Shown: positions 52,877 through 62,607 of the stretch, in pieces
How positions within the stretch are numbered: position 1 is the stretch's first letter
Layout of the letters: every line of letters begins with the position of its first letter
Source of the DNA: Janthinobacterium sp. 64
GTDB lineage: Bacteria; Pseudomonadota; Gammaproteobacteria; Burkholderiales; Burkholderiaceae_D
Reading direction: 5' to 3'
Assembly: GCF_002813325.1 (NCBI RefSeq)
Contig: NZ_PHUG01000001.1
Location: forward strand, 806,001-870,000
Length of the DNA: 64,000 nt
Made by a program: the position numbers and the translations under genes
The notes under the pieces: model-generated
What the model saw: only the letters and a program-made list of their open reading frames with translations
What the model was told of the DNA's origin: nothing
Databases searched by the model: none

Positions 52877-53176
52877 GCCAATCAAGGCCAAACCATATTG
52901 CACGATGGTCACATCTCGCCAGCGCGCCAGAAAATCACGCTGTGCTTTGCGCTGGATCAATCGTGTTGGACTAGACATTGCCGAGGGGCTATGATGGCCT
53001 AGCTGCGTTCCCGGACGCGGCGGGGCTGTCGCCAGCCTCGCAATCGCACGCTGAATTTGCTTTTTAGAAATTTGTTACTCTGGACCAGCCAAGGTGAGCG
53101 TCGCATACGCTCAGCCCAGCCAGTGTTTGGGCAGGCCCTGGCTCGTCCGTCGACCTCCCTATCAAGAAAGAGTCCA
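52877..53176 (+). other. Non-coding 300-bp gap before the catalase gene
   Basis: No convincing ORF, RNA or repeat. An AT-rich patch with TTGCTTTTTAGAAATTTGTTAC (given here as TTGCTTTTTAG then AAATTTGTTAC, about 53055-53077) may hold the catalase promoter; no clear OxyR-type site was seen. Confidence 0.4.
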
Positions 53177-54613
53177 ATGAAAAAGCTGACCACCGCCTTT
53201 GGCGCGCCTGTCGTCGACAACCAGAACATCCAGACGGCCGGCCCACGCGGCCCTGCCCTGCTGCAAGATGTGTGGTTCCTGGAAAAGCTGGCCCACTTCG
53301 ACCGCGAAGTCATCCCCGAGCGCCGCATGCATGCCAAGGGTTCCGGCGCGCATGGCACGTTTACCGTCACGCACGACATCACGCGCTACACGCGGGCGAA
53401 AATCTTTGGCGCCGTCGGCAAGCAAACCCCCATGTTTGCGCGCTTTTCCACGGTGGCCGGCGAACGGGGCGCGGCGGACGCGGAACGCGATATCCGTGGC
53501 TTCGCCCTGAAGTTCTACACGGAAGAAGGCAACTGGGATCTGGTCGGCAACAACACGCCCGTGTTCTTCATGCGCGACCCGCTGAAATTCCCCGATCTGA
53601 ATCACGCCATCAAGCGCGACCCGCGCACGGGCCTGCGCAGCGCCAACAGCAACTGGGACTTCTGGACCTCGCTGCCCGAAGCGCTGCACCAGGTGACGGT
53701 GGTGATGAGCGACCGGGGCTTGCCGCGCAGCTTCCGCCACATGCACGGCTTCGGCAGCCATACCTTCAGCTTCCTGAATGCGCAAAACGAGCGTTTCTGG
53801 GTCAAGTTCACCTTTAAAACCCAGCAAGGGATTGAAAACCTGACGGACGCCGAAGCCGAGGCGCTGGTGGGCAAGGACCGCGAAAGCTCGCACCGCGACC
53901 TGTACGAGAGCATCGAAAACAAGGATTTCCCCCGCTGGACGCTGTACGTGCAGATCATGCCGGAAAAAGAGGCAGGCACGTATCACCTGAACCCCTTCGA
54001 CCTGTCGAAAGTGTGGCCGCACGGCGACTATCCGCTGATCGAAGTGGGCGTGCTGGAACTGAACCGCAATGCCGACAACCACTTTGCCGAAGTGGAGCAA
54101 GCGGCCTTCAACCCGGCCAACGTGGTGCCCGGTATCAGTTTTTCGCCGGACAAGATGCTGCAAGGCCGCTTGTTTTCGTATGGCGACGCGCAGCGCTACC
54201 GCCTCGGTGTCAACCACAGCCATATCCCCGTCAACGCGCCGAAGTGCCCGTTCCACAGCTATCACCGCGACGGCCAGATGCGCGTCGACGGCAACATGGG
54301 CGGCACCCTGGGCTATGAACCGAACAGCGAGCAGGAATGGGCCGAGCAGCCCGACTTCCGCGAACCACCGCTGAGCATTGAGGGCGCGGCCGACCACTGG
54401 AACCACCGGGTCGACGAGGATTACTATTCGCAGCCGCGGGCCCTGTTCCGCCTGATGACTGCGGCGCAGCAGCAAGCCTTGTTCGACAATACGGCGCGCG
54501 CCATCTCGGGAGCCTCCGAGCAAGTCAAGCAACGCCACATCGGCAACTGCACCCTGTGCGACCCCGCGTATGGCGCGGGCGTGGCCGAAGCGATAGCCCG
54601 CCTGAGCAAATAG
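53177..54613 (+). CDS. Monofunctional haem catalase (small-subunit, clade 3)
   Basis: 478 aa, the usual length for clade 3 catalases. Catalytic His in [19 protein letters not shown], Asn in [16 protein letters not shown] and proximal haem-ligand Tyr in [16 protein letters not shown]. No leader, so cytoplasmic or secretion-independent. ATG 53177 ([16 protein letters not shown]) is chosen because the upstream in-frame region is not catalase-like. Removes H2O2. A hairpin at 54633-54667 is a likely terminator. Confidence 0.95.
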   Translation: MKKLTTAFGAPVVDNQNIQTAGPRGPALLQDVWFLEKLAHFDREVIPERRMHAKGSGAHGTFTVTHDITRYTRAKIFGAVGKQTPMFARFSTVAGERGAADAERDIRGFALKFYTEEGNWDLVGNNTPVFFMRDPLKFPDLNHAIKRDPRTGLRSANSNWDFWTSLPEALHQVTVVMSDRGLPRSFRHMHGFGSHTFSFLNAQNERFWVKFTFKTQQGIENLTDAEAEALVGKDRESSHRDLYESIENKDFPRWTLYVQIMPEKEAGTYHLNPFDLSKVWPHGDYPLIEVGVLELNRNADNHFAEVEQAAFNPANVVPGISFSPDKMLQGRLFSYGDAQRYRLGVNHSHIPVNAPKCPFHSYHRDGQMRVDGNMGGTLGYEPNSEQEWAEQPDFREPPLSIEGAADHWNHRVDEDYYSQPRALFRLMTAAQQQALFDNTARAISGASEQVKQRHIGNCTLCDPAYGAGVAEAIARLSK

Positions 54614-54632
54614 GGTCGGCGCACGCAGGGCA

Positions 54633-54667
54633 AGGAAGGCACGCAAGCGGGCTTTTCTTGCCTTCCT
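54633..54667. terminator. Hairpin between catalase and a convergent small gene
   Basis: AGGAAGGCA (54633-54641) and TGCCTTCCT (54659-54667) are perfect 9-bp arms with a 17-nt loop that holds a T-run. It lies between two convergent genes (54613 and 54686), so it could serve both strands. The T-tract after the stem is weak. Confidence 0.55.
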
Positions 54668-54685
54668 CTTCTACGCCACCACGCC

Positions 54686-55021
54686 CTACCAGCGCTGGAT
54701 GTCGATCTGGCCCGTGATGCTCGTTTCCACCGGATAGCCATCGACCTGCGATGGCACGCGCCGTTTGACGGAGGCATCGCGCAAATACACGACGAGGGCT
54801 TCGCCGCCGATGGCGGTTTGCCCCAGGCTGACGCCTTCGACGCCATCGATCGCCATCAGGGCCCGCTCGTTGCGCCGCTTTGCCGCTTCCAGCCGGCCCG
54901 GCGGCGGCGCCACATGCGAGAGGCCCGCCACCGCGTGGCCACTCGCCTCGTCCGGCAGGTACGGCATGGCCGCATCCTCGAAGACGGCGTAAGGTGCTGT
55001 TACAAATTTACTGTTTGACAT
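54686..55021 (-). CDS. Small protein with a protease-associated domain (111 aa)
   Basis: No signal peptide. The body (RRNERALMAIDGVEGVSLGQ, TAIGGEALVVYLRDASVKRR, VPSQVDGYPVETSITGQI) resembles the domain that precedes the catalytic region in the neighbouring trypsin-like protein, where the segment AKAAIVGAMGVRAVASDRVP, VNIVVTGVIDAQ has the same I/G-V-x-G-V ... V-P ... V-x-V-x-G-x-I pattern. May be a stand-alone version, perhaps an inhibitor or chaperone of that protease. Converges with the catalase gene. Confidence 0.65.
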   Translation of the reverse strand: MSNSKFVTAPYAVFEDAAMPYLPDEASGHAVAGLSHVAPPPGRLEAAKRRNERALMAIDGVEGVSLGQTAIGGEALVVYLRDASVKRRVPSQVDGYPVETSITGQIDIQRW

Positions 55022-55191
55022 GACACATCCTCCTGATGTTGCTCATGGCACGCGTGGAACAAGGCGGCGCGGCAGCGCCTCTTGCCCGCCAAGCCATGCA
55101 TGGCAGCCACACCTGACCCTATCATCATCGTGCAAAAGGTGGCGCAGTGCAAGGAAGCATCACGGCGCCTCGCCGTTTTCTGTGACCATGC

Positions 55192-56370
55192 TCAAGTGTA
55201 CAAATTGATGTCGAGCGCCACCACCACCCGGCGCATCTGGTTGGCAAACGTGATATTGCCGCCGCCGGCGAACAGCAGGCCAACCGGGTTACGCTGCTGG
55301 TTCCAGGTCCAGATGGATGAGCCGGAGTCTCCGCCCGCGCTGAATGCCCCGCTGACGCCCGTGATGGCGATCTGGTCCTGGAACAGCGCGATCCTGCCGC
55401 CGCCGTAATTGACGTTGATGGTGGCGCCCAGGCCCGTGATGCGGCCCTGCGTCAATTGCGTCGTGCGCCCGGACTTGCCGACCAGCATGCCCAACGCCGG
55501 CGCCACCAGCGCATTGCTGATGCGGAAGTACGCCGGCACGCCGCCGCTCAGGTAGACCAGTTCGTGACGTACGCGGTCTGGCCAGGCCCAGCCGGTGGCG
55601 CAATCGACGAAGTTGACGCCGCCGCCGAAATTGATGGGCACGAAGCGCTCGAGCACGGCCACCTGGTCTTGCGGGCAGCGCCCGCCATCGATGGGGCCCG
55701 GCTGCACGATGCAGTCGTTGAACACGCCGCCGTTGGAATTGGCCAGCACGTGATTATTGCTAAGAATCATCAAGCGGCTGTTGCGCGGCGCGCTGCGCCC
55801 CACGGCCAGGCAGCCGATGGTGCCGGCCGTGATGCGGAAATGCCCGACCGACACGCCGCCCGGCGCCGGGCGCAAGCGGAAACGGTGGGGCTGCGCATCG
55901 ATCACGCCCGTGACGACGATATTCACGGGCACCCGGTCGCTGGCCACGGCGCGCACGCCCATGGCCCCCACGATGGCGGCCTTGGCGCGATCGACGGACG
56001 TCGGTTCGGCCACGTACAGGGTCAGGGCTGGCAAGCCCGGTTCGCCGGACGAGCTGTCGCTGGCGCCCTCGCCCAGACCGATGGACACGCCCTGGATATT
56101 GCCGCCGTCGCTGAAGGCATCGGCGGCGCGCACGCCGGCCGCCTGCGCCAGGCCCTGGCGCATGCCGTCTTCGATGCTGCGCTTGATTTCCAGCAATTCC
56201 ATGCTGACGCCGCTCAAGGCGTCGGGCATGTCCGCGACGGATGCGCTCTCGATCGTATTGTCGTCTTCGCCGGGGGCGGAGAATTGGCCGATGGCCTCTT
56301 CATCGTCCGCGCTTTGCCCCCGGCCACTGCTGCCTGGCGGGGTGCTGAAACCGTTCTCGTTGCCGATCAT
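55192..56370 (-). CDS. Nal1-like trypsin-fold serine protease
   Basis: 392 aa from ATG 56370 (6 nt after GAGGAG; an ATG at 56373 also fits). No signal peptide. An N-terminal acidic region, then a domain with IVVTGVIDAQ, and a trypsin-like domain: His in LMILSNNHVLANSNGG, probable Asp in NFVDCATGWAWPDRV and Ser in AFSAGGDSGSSIWTW, so the GDSGS motif is intact. Divergent from the prkA operon across about 250 bp. Related proteins are found in many bacteria and plants; the substrate is unknown. Confidence 0.85.
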   Translation of the reverse strand: MIGNENGFSTPPGSSGRGQSADDEEAIGQFSAPGEDDNTIESASVADMPDALSGVSMELLEIKRSIEDGMRQGLAQAAGVRAADAFSDGGNIQGVSIGLGEGASDSSSGEPGLPALTLYVAEPTSVDRAKAAIVGAMGVRAVASDRVPVNIVVTGVIDAQPHRFRLRPAPGGVSVGHFRITAGTIGCLAVGRSAPRNSRLMILSNNHVLANSNGGVFNDCIVQPGPIDGGRCPQDQVAVLERFVPINFGGGVNFVDCATGWAWPDRVRHELVYLSGGVPAYFRISNALVAPALGMLVGKSGRTTQLTQGRITGLGATINVNYGGGRIALFQDQIAITGVSGAFSAGGDSGSSIWTWNQQRNPVGLLFAGGGNITFANQMRRVVVALDINLYT

Positions 56371-56624
56371 CATGTTCTCCTCGTGGGTCGTTCCGAAACA
56401 CCAGTGTGGGCTGGCCGCGCCGGCCGGTATTGATCTGGATTGAACTGCGCAGGCACGCGGCGGCCCTGCGCCAAAAGGGCCAAGCGAGGGCAAAAATAGT
56501 TCCCTCGTCAAGGTTGAGCGAGATCAGGCGTGCGGACAGAGGCACCGCCATATACTTGACTGACAGGCTGGAACCGGGCCTGCTCCACGGCAGCAACGCC
56601 GGCAACGGTATGGATGGGGAAACA

Positions 56625-58604
56625 ATGACGAGCCCTGGCATGACACGCCACGACGACGCGCCCGCGGGCGAGCAAGCAGGTCAGCATGCCGGTTTTATGC
56701 ACGGCATGGCGGCCTGGGCGGAAAAACACCGCATCAGCCCATGGCGCGGCAGTTTTGCCGACTTTATCGAGCAAATCCTGCCCGGCCGCGCGGCCCTGCT
56801 GACGCGCAGCGCGCACCAGTACCTGTGGGACATGATGCGCTGGAACGGCCAGACCGATGACAGCGGGCGCTTTCGCTGCCGCCTGTTCGACGACGAGCTG
56901 TTCGGCATCGACGAGGCGATCGACCGCGTGGCCGCCTATTTCAAGGCGGCGGCCGCCGGCTCTGAAGTGGGCCGGCGCATGCTGCTGTTGCTGGGACCGC
57001 CATCGGGCGGCAAGTCGACCCTGGTGATCCTGCTCAAGCGGGGGCTGGAAGAATACAGCCACAGCACCGAAGGCGCGCTGTACGGCATCGCCGGCTGTCC
57101 CGTGCACGAGTCGCCGCTGCACCTGGTGCCGCACAGCATGCGCGCCGACTTTCGCGCCAGCTATGACGCCGAGCTGCATGGCGAACTGTGCCCCCATTGC
57201 CGCGCCCGGCTGGAAGAACAGTACGCGGGCGACTTCCTGCGCATGCCCGTCGAACGCATCCACCTGTCCGAGGCGGGCCGCTGCGGCATCGGCACGTATG
57301 CGCCGCACGACCCCACCACGGCCGACCTGGCCGACCTGGTTGGCTCCGTCGACCTGTCGAAAGTGGCGCAGTACGGCGACGAAGGCGATCCGCGCGCCTG
57401 GTCCTGGTCCGGCGCCGTGTATGCGGCCAGCCGCGGCATGCTGGAAATGATCGAAATCCTCAAGGTCAAGCGCGAATTCCTCTATTTACTGCTCACCCTG
57501 ACGCAGGAAAAAAATGTCAAGGTGTCGCGCTTTCCCTTGATTTACCTCGACGAGACCATCCTCGCGCACACGAATCTGGCCGAATTTCGCAAATTCCTGC
57601 AAGAAAGCGAAAACGAGGCGCTGCTCGACCGCATGGTCATCGTGCAAGTGCCGTACACGCTCAATTACCGCGAGGAAGCGCGCATTTACCGCAAGCTGAT
57701 CCAGGCGGCCGCGCCCGCTTTCCGCGACGTGCACCTCGATCCGCACGTGTTGCATGCGGCGGCCGTGTTCGCCATCCTCAGCCGCCTGCCCGAAGGCGAG
57801 GCCAAGGAAGCCGAGCTGGTCAAGAAGCTGCGCGTGTATGCGGACGAAGACGTCGACGACTTGCAGCATGCCGATATCCGCCGCCTGCGCGAGCGCGACA
57901 AGTCGCCCGACGAAGGCTTGTCGGGCGTGTCGCCCCGTTTCGTCATCAATGCGCTGTCGCACGCCATCATTTCCGCCCAGCGCAACAGCCTCTCCACCAT
58001 GGATGTGCTGCTGGCCCTGAAGGATGGCATCGAAAGCGATGCGCGCATCGAACCGCGGCGCAAGCGCCAGTGGGTCGATTACCTGGTGCTCACGCGCAAG
58101 GATTTCTATAACCGCTGGGTCAAGGCCGACGTGCACAAGGCCCTGTTCGTGTCATTCGAGCAAGAAGCGCAGGACTTGCTGAACAAATATCTCGATGAAG
58201 TCGAAGCCATGCTCGACAACCGCCAGATCCGCGACCCCATCACCAGCGAAGAGCGGCGTCCCGACGAGCGCTTCCTGCGCGCCGTGGAAGAAAAAATCCA
58301 TATCAGCGACGCGGGCAAGCAATCGTTCCGCCAGGAAGTGGTGCGCAAGGCCATGAGCGCCTTCAAGCGGGGCGAGGCCTTTGGACTGGGCAGCCATGCG
58401 CAATTGCACGATGCCATCCAGCAATATCTGTTCGAGCAGCGGCGCGATGTGCTGCGCCTGGTCGGTTCGGCCAAGCGCCCCGACGATGACGTGCGGGCCA
58501 GGATCTCCGCCGTCGAGCAGCGACTGGTGGACGAATATGGCTACGACGCCCATAGCGCGCGCGAAGCGCTCAACTACGTGACCACCTTGCTGGCGCAGGA
58601 ATAA
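56625..58604 (+). CDS. prkA: PrkA-family serine protein kinase (YeaG-like)
   Basis: 659 aa from ATG 56625 (GGGGA 4 nt upstream); an ATG at 56610 is an alternative. AAA-like ATPase with Walker A GPPSGGKS (124-131) and a downstream kinase-like region (PrkA_C, from about 340). Conserved stretches: ISPWRGSFADFIEQIL, HDPTTADLADLVGSVDLSKV, EFLYLLLTLTQEKNVKVSR, NYREEARIYRKLI. Homologues regulate stationary-phase and nutrient-stress responses. First gene of the prkA-yeaH-spoVR operon. Divergent from the Nal1-like protease gene. Confidence 0.93.
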   Translation: MTSPGMTRHDDAPAGEQAGQHAGFMHGMAAWAEKHRISPWRGSFADFIEQILPGRAALLTRSAHQYLWDMMRWNGQTDDSGRFRCRLFDDELFGIDEAIDRVAAYFKAAAAGSEVGRRMLLLLGPPSGGKSTLVILLKRGLEEYSHSTEGALYGIAGCPVHESPLHLVPHSMRADFRASYDAELHGELCPHCRARLEEQYAGDFLRMPVERIHLSEAGRCGIGTYAPHDPTTADLADLVGSVDLSKVAQYGDEGDPRAWSWSGAVYAASRGMLEMIEILKVKREFLYLLLTLTQEKNVKVSRFPLIYLDETILAHTNLAEFRKFLQESENEALLDRMVIVQVPYTLNYREEARIYRKLIQAAAPAFRDVHLDPHVLHAAAVFAILSRLPEGEAKEAELVKKLRVYADEDVDDLQHADIRRLRERDKSPDEGLSGVSPRFVINALSHAIISAQRNSLSTMDVLLALKDGIESDARIEPRRKRQWVDYLVLTRKDFYNRWVKADVHKALFVSFEQEAQDLLNKYLDEVEAMLDNRQIRDPITSEERRPDERFLRAVEEKIHISDAGKQSFRQEVVRKAMSAFKRGEAFGLGSHAQLHDAIQQYLFEQRRDVLRLVGSAKRPDDDVRARISAVEQRLVDEYGYDAHSAREALNYVTTLLAQE

Positions 58605-58606
58605 GC

Positions 58607-59797
58607 ATGGCCGCCACGACCTCGCCTGCTTCCGCCGCGCCGGCCCTGGCGCGACCCTGGTACGGCTTGTTCTCGCGCGGCGCGCGCGACTGGCTGCGCC
58701 ACAACCAGAAGGTGCGCGACGCCGTGCAGGCGCACTTGCCCGAGCTGATCGCCACGCCTGACCTGATCGGTGGACCGCAGCAGCGCACGGTGCAAGTGCC
58801 CATGCGCCTGCTCGACCATGCGCGGTTCCGCCTGGCGCCCGCGCGCAACAGCGTGGGCGCGGGCCAGGGCGATGGCCAGCCCGGCGATATCGTGCGCGCG
58901 GCCCATCCCGCTGCCACGGGCGGGAGCGGAACGCCAGGCGAAGGCGGCGATGGCGAGGGGGAGGTGCGCCTGCTACTGGAGTTTCCCATCGACGACATCC
59001 TCGACTGGCTGTGGGACGCTTTCGAGCTGCCGCACCTCAAACCCCGCCACCTGGGCGCGATCGACGACCTGCGGCTGGTGCACAGCGGCCTGGACCGCCA
59101 TGGCGCCCGCTCACGCCTGGACCGGCGCCGCACCGTCAAGGAAGCGATCAAGCGGCGCGCCCTGCAAGCGCAGCCCGTCCCCTTCACCAATGATGACTTG
59201 CGTTACCGCCAGGTGCTGGCACAGCCCCGTCCCAGCACGAATGCCGTCGTGTTTTTCGTGCTGGACGTGTCGGCCAGCATGGCGCAAGCCGAGCGCAAAT
59301 TGGCCAAATCCTTCTTTTTCTTTGCCTTGCAGGGCTTGCGGCGCAGGTATGCGCGCGTGGAAACGCGCTTCATCGCCCATACGACGCGCGCCTGGGAATT
59401 TTCCGAAGCCGAATTCTTCCAGGTCAACGGCATGGGCGGCACCATGGCATCGACCGCCTTTCAGCTGAGCCGCGAACTGCTGCAGCAACACTACGCGCCG
59501 GGGCGCTACAACGCCTATCTGTTCTATGCCTCCGATGGCGAGAATTTCAGCGAAGACCGGGCGGCCGCCAGCCTGGGCCTGGGCGAACTGACCGCCTTGC
59601 TCAACTATATGGGCTACGTGGAAACCTTGCCCGGCATGCCGCGCAGCCTGGAAACGGAAATGCACAGCCTGTGCGCCGAGCAGGAACGGCGGGGCTTGCC
59701 CTTGCACAGCAGCATCCTCAGCAAGCCTGACGATGTGTGGGCGGCCATCCGCACGTTCTTCCAGCACGAAGCGGCCGACACGGAGACAGCATCATGA
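58607..59797 (+). CDS. yeaH: DUF444 protein with VWA domain (YeaH-like)
   Basis: 396 aa. A Gly-rich linker (GAGQGDGQPGDIV ... GTPGEGGDGEGEV) separates the N-terminal region from FPIDDILDWLWDAFELPHLK and a C-terminal von Willebrand A domain with MIDAS motif DVSASM (D220, S222, S224). Family homologues always sit between PrkA and SpoVR. The start is 2 bp after the prkA stop and the stop overlaps spoVR (ATGA), so the three are one operon. Function unknown beyond joint stress regulation. Confidence 0.92.
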   Translation: MAATTSPASAAPALARPWYGLFSRGARDWLRHNQKVRDAVQAHLPELIATPDLIGGPQQRTVQVPMRLLDHARFRLAPARNSVGAGQGDGQPGDIVRAAHPAATGGSGTPGEGGDGEGEVRLLLEFPIDDILDWLWDAFELPHLKPRHLGAIDDLRLVHSGLDRHGARSRLDRRRTVKEAIKRRALQAQPVPFTNDDLRYRQVLAQPRPSTNAVVFFVLDVSASMAQAERKLAKSFFFFALQGLRRRYARVETRFIAHTTRAWEFSEAEFFQVNGMGGTMASTAFQLSRELLQQHYAPGRYNAYLFYASDGENFSEDRAAASLGLGELTALLNYMGYVETLPGMPRSLETEMHSLCAEQERRGLPLHSSILSKPDDVWAAIRTFFQHEAADTETAS

Positions 59798-61341
59798 CGC
59801 GGCCTGACGCCCTGAACCACGGCGGTGCGCCAGACCAGGCCAACAAGGCCGACAGCGTCGACACCATGAGCCTGGACGGCTACGCGGCCCACATCGAAGC
59901 ACTGGCGCGGGAACTGGGCCTGGAATTTGCGCCCGTCGAGTTCGAGCTGGTACCGGACAATTTCATGAACGAGATCGCCATCTATGGCTTGCCCGTGCGC
60001 ATGCGCCACTGGTCGTTCGGCGTGCGCTACATCCACCAGCTCGTGCATCAGAAGATGGGCAATTCGCACATTTTCGAAGTCATGTTTCCCGGCGACCCTT
60101 GCCATGCCTACATGGCGGAACACAATTCCGTGGCCGAAAACACCCTCGTCATGGCGCATGTGCTCGGTCACGCCGACTTTGCCAGCCGCAATGCCCTGTT
60201 CCTGCGCTTCGGCGCCATGGCGGGCCAGCACATCCTGCAACAAAGCGCGGCGCGGGCGCAGCGTCTGGAAATAGCGCTGCAGCGCCACGGGCAAGAGCAG
60301 GTGGAAGCCGTGCTCGACGCGGCATTGGCGCTGGAACAGCACGTGGACATCCATGCCGAGCTGCACCGCCCGCCCTATGCTGCGGCATCGGGGCCGGCCG
60401 GCGTCGCGGGCACGCTAGACCAAGCCGCCGCTGACGACCCGTTTGACCGGCGCTACCGGCGCTTGCCCGGTGAGGCAGCCACCCTGGCGGCGCGCGAGGC
60501 GGCACGGGCACGCGTGACGCAGCGCCCGCTCCTGCCACCACAAGCCGAGTACGATTTATTATGGTTCATCGCACAGTATGGGGCGGAGCTGGCCGACTGG
60601 GAACGCGACATTTTTTTGGCCGTGCGGGAAGAGTCGTTCTACTTCTATCCCGTGTACGCCTGCCAGATCATGAACGAAGGCTGGGCCTCGTACTGGCATG
60701 CGCGGCTGCTGCGCGAAGCCGACTTCCTGCCTCCCGCATTGTATCTGTCCGCCATCAAGTCGCATTCGGACGTGGTGCGCCCTTTTGCGGGCGAGCACCA
60801 GCAGGCGCTGGCCGTCAATCCCTATCACCTGGGCTTTTGCATGTGGGAGCACATCATCGAGCGCGAAGGACTGGCGCGGGCGCGCCAGATTTGCCGCGAC
60901 GACGATGATTACAGTTTCATCCGCAACTATCTGGACGGGGAACTGGCTGACCGCCTGGGCCTGTTCGTGCATGAAAGCCGCCGCGACGGCGAAACGCGCC
61001 TGGCCAGCCGCGACTTGCGGGCCATCCGCGAAGCCATCCTGGCGCCCAAATACAACTATGGCGCGCCGTGCATCGCCGTCACCCTGCTCAACGACGACGG
61101 CAGCCTGGTGCTGCGCCACGATCACCAGCGCGATGGGCGCGGCCTCGACCTGGAGCGGGCGGAACAGGTACTGACATACATTGCCCGCATCTGGCGCCGC
61201 CCCGTCACCCTGCATACGGCTGATTTTCGGGGCACGCCGCGCGTTCTGCGCAGCAAGAGCGAGGGCATACCGGAACCACCCGCGCCGGCAGCGTCATCAA
61301 CAACGTCAGCAACGCCGACAGCGCCGCCCGTGCAATATTGA
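59794..61341 (+). CDS. SpoVR-family protein (YcgB-like)
   Basis: 515 aa. Start ATG 59794 overlaps the yeaH stop. Family hallmarks: FELVPDNFMNEIAIYGLPVR, HWSFGVRYIHQLVHQKMGNS, HIFEVMFPGDPCHAYMAEHN, FYFYPVYACQIMNEGWASYW, NPYHLGFCMWEHIIER, and YNYGAPCIAV. SpoVR is needed for spore cortex in Bacillus; in proteobacteria it accompanies PrkA and YeaH in stationary-phase stress. Ends in a low-complexity Ala/Pro/Thr tail. Followed by a 13-bp tandem duplication. Confidence 0.93.
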   Translation: MTRPDALNHGGAPDQANKADSVDTMSLDGYAAHIEALARELGLEFAPVEFELVPDNFMNEIAIYGLPVRMRHWSFGVRYIHQLVHQKMGNSHIFEVMFPGDPCHAYMAEHNSVAENTLVMAHVLGHADFASRNALFLRFGAMAGQHILQQSAARAQRLEIALQRHGQEQVEAVLDAALALEQHVDIHAELHRPPYAAASGPAGVAGTLDQAAADDPFDRRYRRLPGEAATLAAREAARARVTQRPLLPPQAEYDLLWFIAQYGAELADWERDIFLAVREESFYFYPVYACQIMNEGWASYWHARLLREADFLPPALYLSAIKSHSDVVRPFAGEHQQALAVNPYHLGFCMWEHIIEREGLARARQICRDDDDYSFIRNYLDGELADRLGLFVHESRRDGETRLASRDLRAIREAILAPKYNYGAPCIAVTLLNDDGSLVLRHDHQRDGRGLDLERAEQVLTYIARIWRRPVTLHTADFRGTPRVLRSKSEGIPEPPAPAASSTTSATPTAPPVQY

Positions 61342-61353
61342 ACGCTCACGCAC

Positions 61354-61379
61354 GGCCAGCGTGTCCGGCCAGCGTGTCC
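61354..61379. repeat. Tandem 13-bp duplication
   Basis: GGCCAGCGTGTCC occurs twice without spacing (61354-61366, 61367-61379) in the 60-bp gap between the convergent SpoVR and epimerase genes. Probably replication slippage. Confidence 0.7.
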
Positions 61380-61401
61380 CTCGGCATGGCCGGCCCGTCC
61401 C

Positions 61402-62607
61402 TCAAGCCAGGCCCGCCTGCGCCACATACCAGTCGATGGTGTGCCGCAAGCCTTGCGCCAGGTCGTGCGTGGGCACATAGCCGAGCAGGCGCGTCGCCTT
61501 GGTGATGTCCGCCTGCGAATGGCGCACATCGCCGGCGCGAAATTCGCCATATTCGGGTGCCAGCGGCACGTGCTGCGGGACGGCGGCCAGCAACATCTGC
61601 TGCATGCTGGCGTGCAATTGGGTCAGACTGGTGCGGCCGTTGACGGCCACGTTGTAGACCTGGTTGACGGCTGCCGGGTCGGTGCGCGTGGCGGCCAGGA
61701 GATTGGCTTGCACGGCATTGTGCACGAAGCAGAAATCGCGGCTGGTGGCGCCGTCGCCATGGATGTGCACGGCCTGGCCGTCCAGCATGGCGGCGATCCA
61801 GCGGGGAATGACGGCCGCGTAGGCGCCCAGCGGGTCTTGCCTGGGGCCGAAGACATTGAAATAGCGCAGCCCCACCGTCTGCATGGCGTAGCAGCGCGCG
61901 TACACCTGCGCGTACAGTTCATTGACATATTTACTCAAGGCATACGGCGACAGGGGCGCGCCGATGTGCTGTTCCACTTTCGGCAAGGCCGGATGGTCGC
62001 CATAGGTGGCGCTGGACGCGGCATACACGAAGCGCTGCACGCCCGCGTCGCGCGCGGCGGCCAGCATGTTCAGGAAACCGCTGACATTGACGGCATGGCA
62101 CAGCAGCGGGTCTTCCAGCGAACGCGAGACGGAACCGAGCGCCGCCTGGTGCAGCACAACATCGACGGTGACGGACCCGCCCGGATCGGCACGGCCGTGC
62201 TCGCCCAAGCTGCTGCCGCCATCTGCCTCGCCGTCGCCGTCGCCATTGCTGGCGGCCGGCGCTGGTGCGCCGCACGCGCGCGCGCACGTTTGCGGGTCGC
62301 GGATATCGCCTTCGATGAAGGTGAAGCGCCGCCATGCCGCTTCGCCCACGCTGGCGCGCACTTGCTCCAGGTTATGCCGGTGGCCCGTCATAAAGTTGTC
62401 CAGGCCGCGCACTTCCTGGCCCAGTTGCAACAAGGTTTCCAGCAGGTGCGAGCCGATGAAGCCAGCCACGCCCGTCACAAGCCAGCGGCGCGGTTCGCTG
62501 GCAAGCTGCGCGCACGCTTGCGCGTAGGTGCCGGCAGCCGGGCCCGCCACGCCACCGGCTGACCCCTGCGCCGTGTCTGCTGCGGCATCGAAAGCGCCGG
62601 CCGCCAT
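61402..62607 (-). CDS. UDP-GlcNAc(A)/GalNAc(A) 4-epimerase, WbpP/TviC-like
   Basis: 401 aa from ATG 62607, which overlaps the dehydrogenase stop (TGA); a longer frame continuing upstream is a shadow of the dehydrogenase gene. Extended SDR epimerase: Rossmann [39 protein letters not shown] (catalytic Ser/Thr), [17 protein letters not shown] (Y-x-x-x-K), and [20 protein letters not shown] as in WbpP. About 45 extra N-terminal residues and a Gly/Asp-rich insertion ([20 protein letters not shown] and on) after [14 protein letters not shown] distinguish it from WbpP. Works with the preceding dehydrogenase on a capsule or O-antigen precursor. Confidence 0.9.
   Translation of the reverse strand: MAAGAFDAAADTAQGSAGGVAGPAAGTYAQACAQLASEPRRWLVTGVAGFIGSHLLETLLQLGQEVRGLDNFMTGHRHNLEQVRASVGEAAWRRFTFIEGDIRDPQTCARACGAPAPAASNGDGDGEADGGSSLGEHGRADPGGSVTVDVVLHQAALGSVSRSLEDPLLCHAVNVSGFLNMLAAARDAGVQRFVYAASSATYGDHPALPKVEQHIGAPLSPYALSKYVNELYAQVYARCYAMQTVGLRYFNVFGPRQDPLGAYAAVIPRWIAAMLDGQAVHIHGDGATSRDFCFVHNAVQANLLAATRTDPAAVNQVYNVAVNGRTSLTQLHASMQQMLLAAVPQHVPLAPEYGEFRAGDVRHSQADITKATRLLGYVPTHDLAQGLRHTIDWYVAQAGLA

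Noticed and set aside
56374..56624. Possible sigma-54 promoter for the prkA operon
   Set aside because: Searched because relatives can be RpoN-controlled, but no TGGCAC-N5-TTGC match with correct spacing was found.
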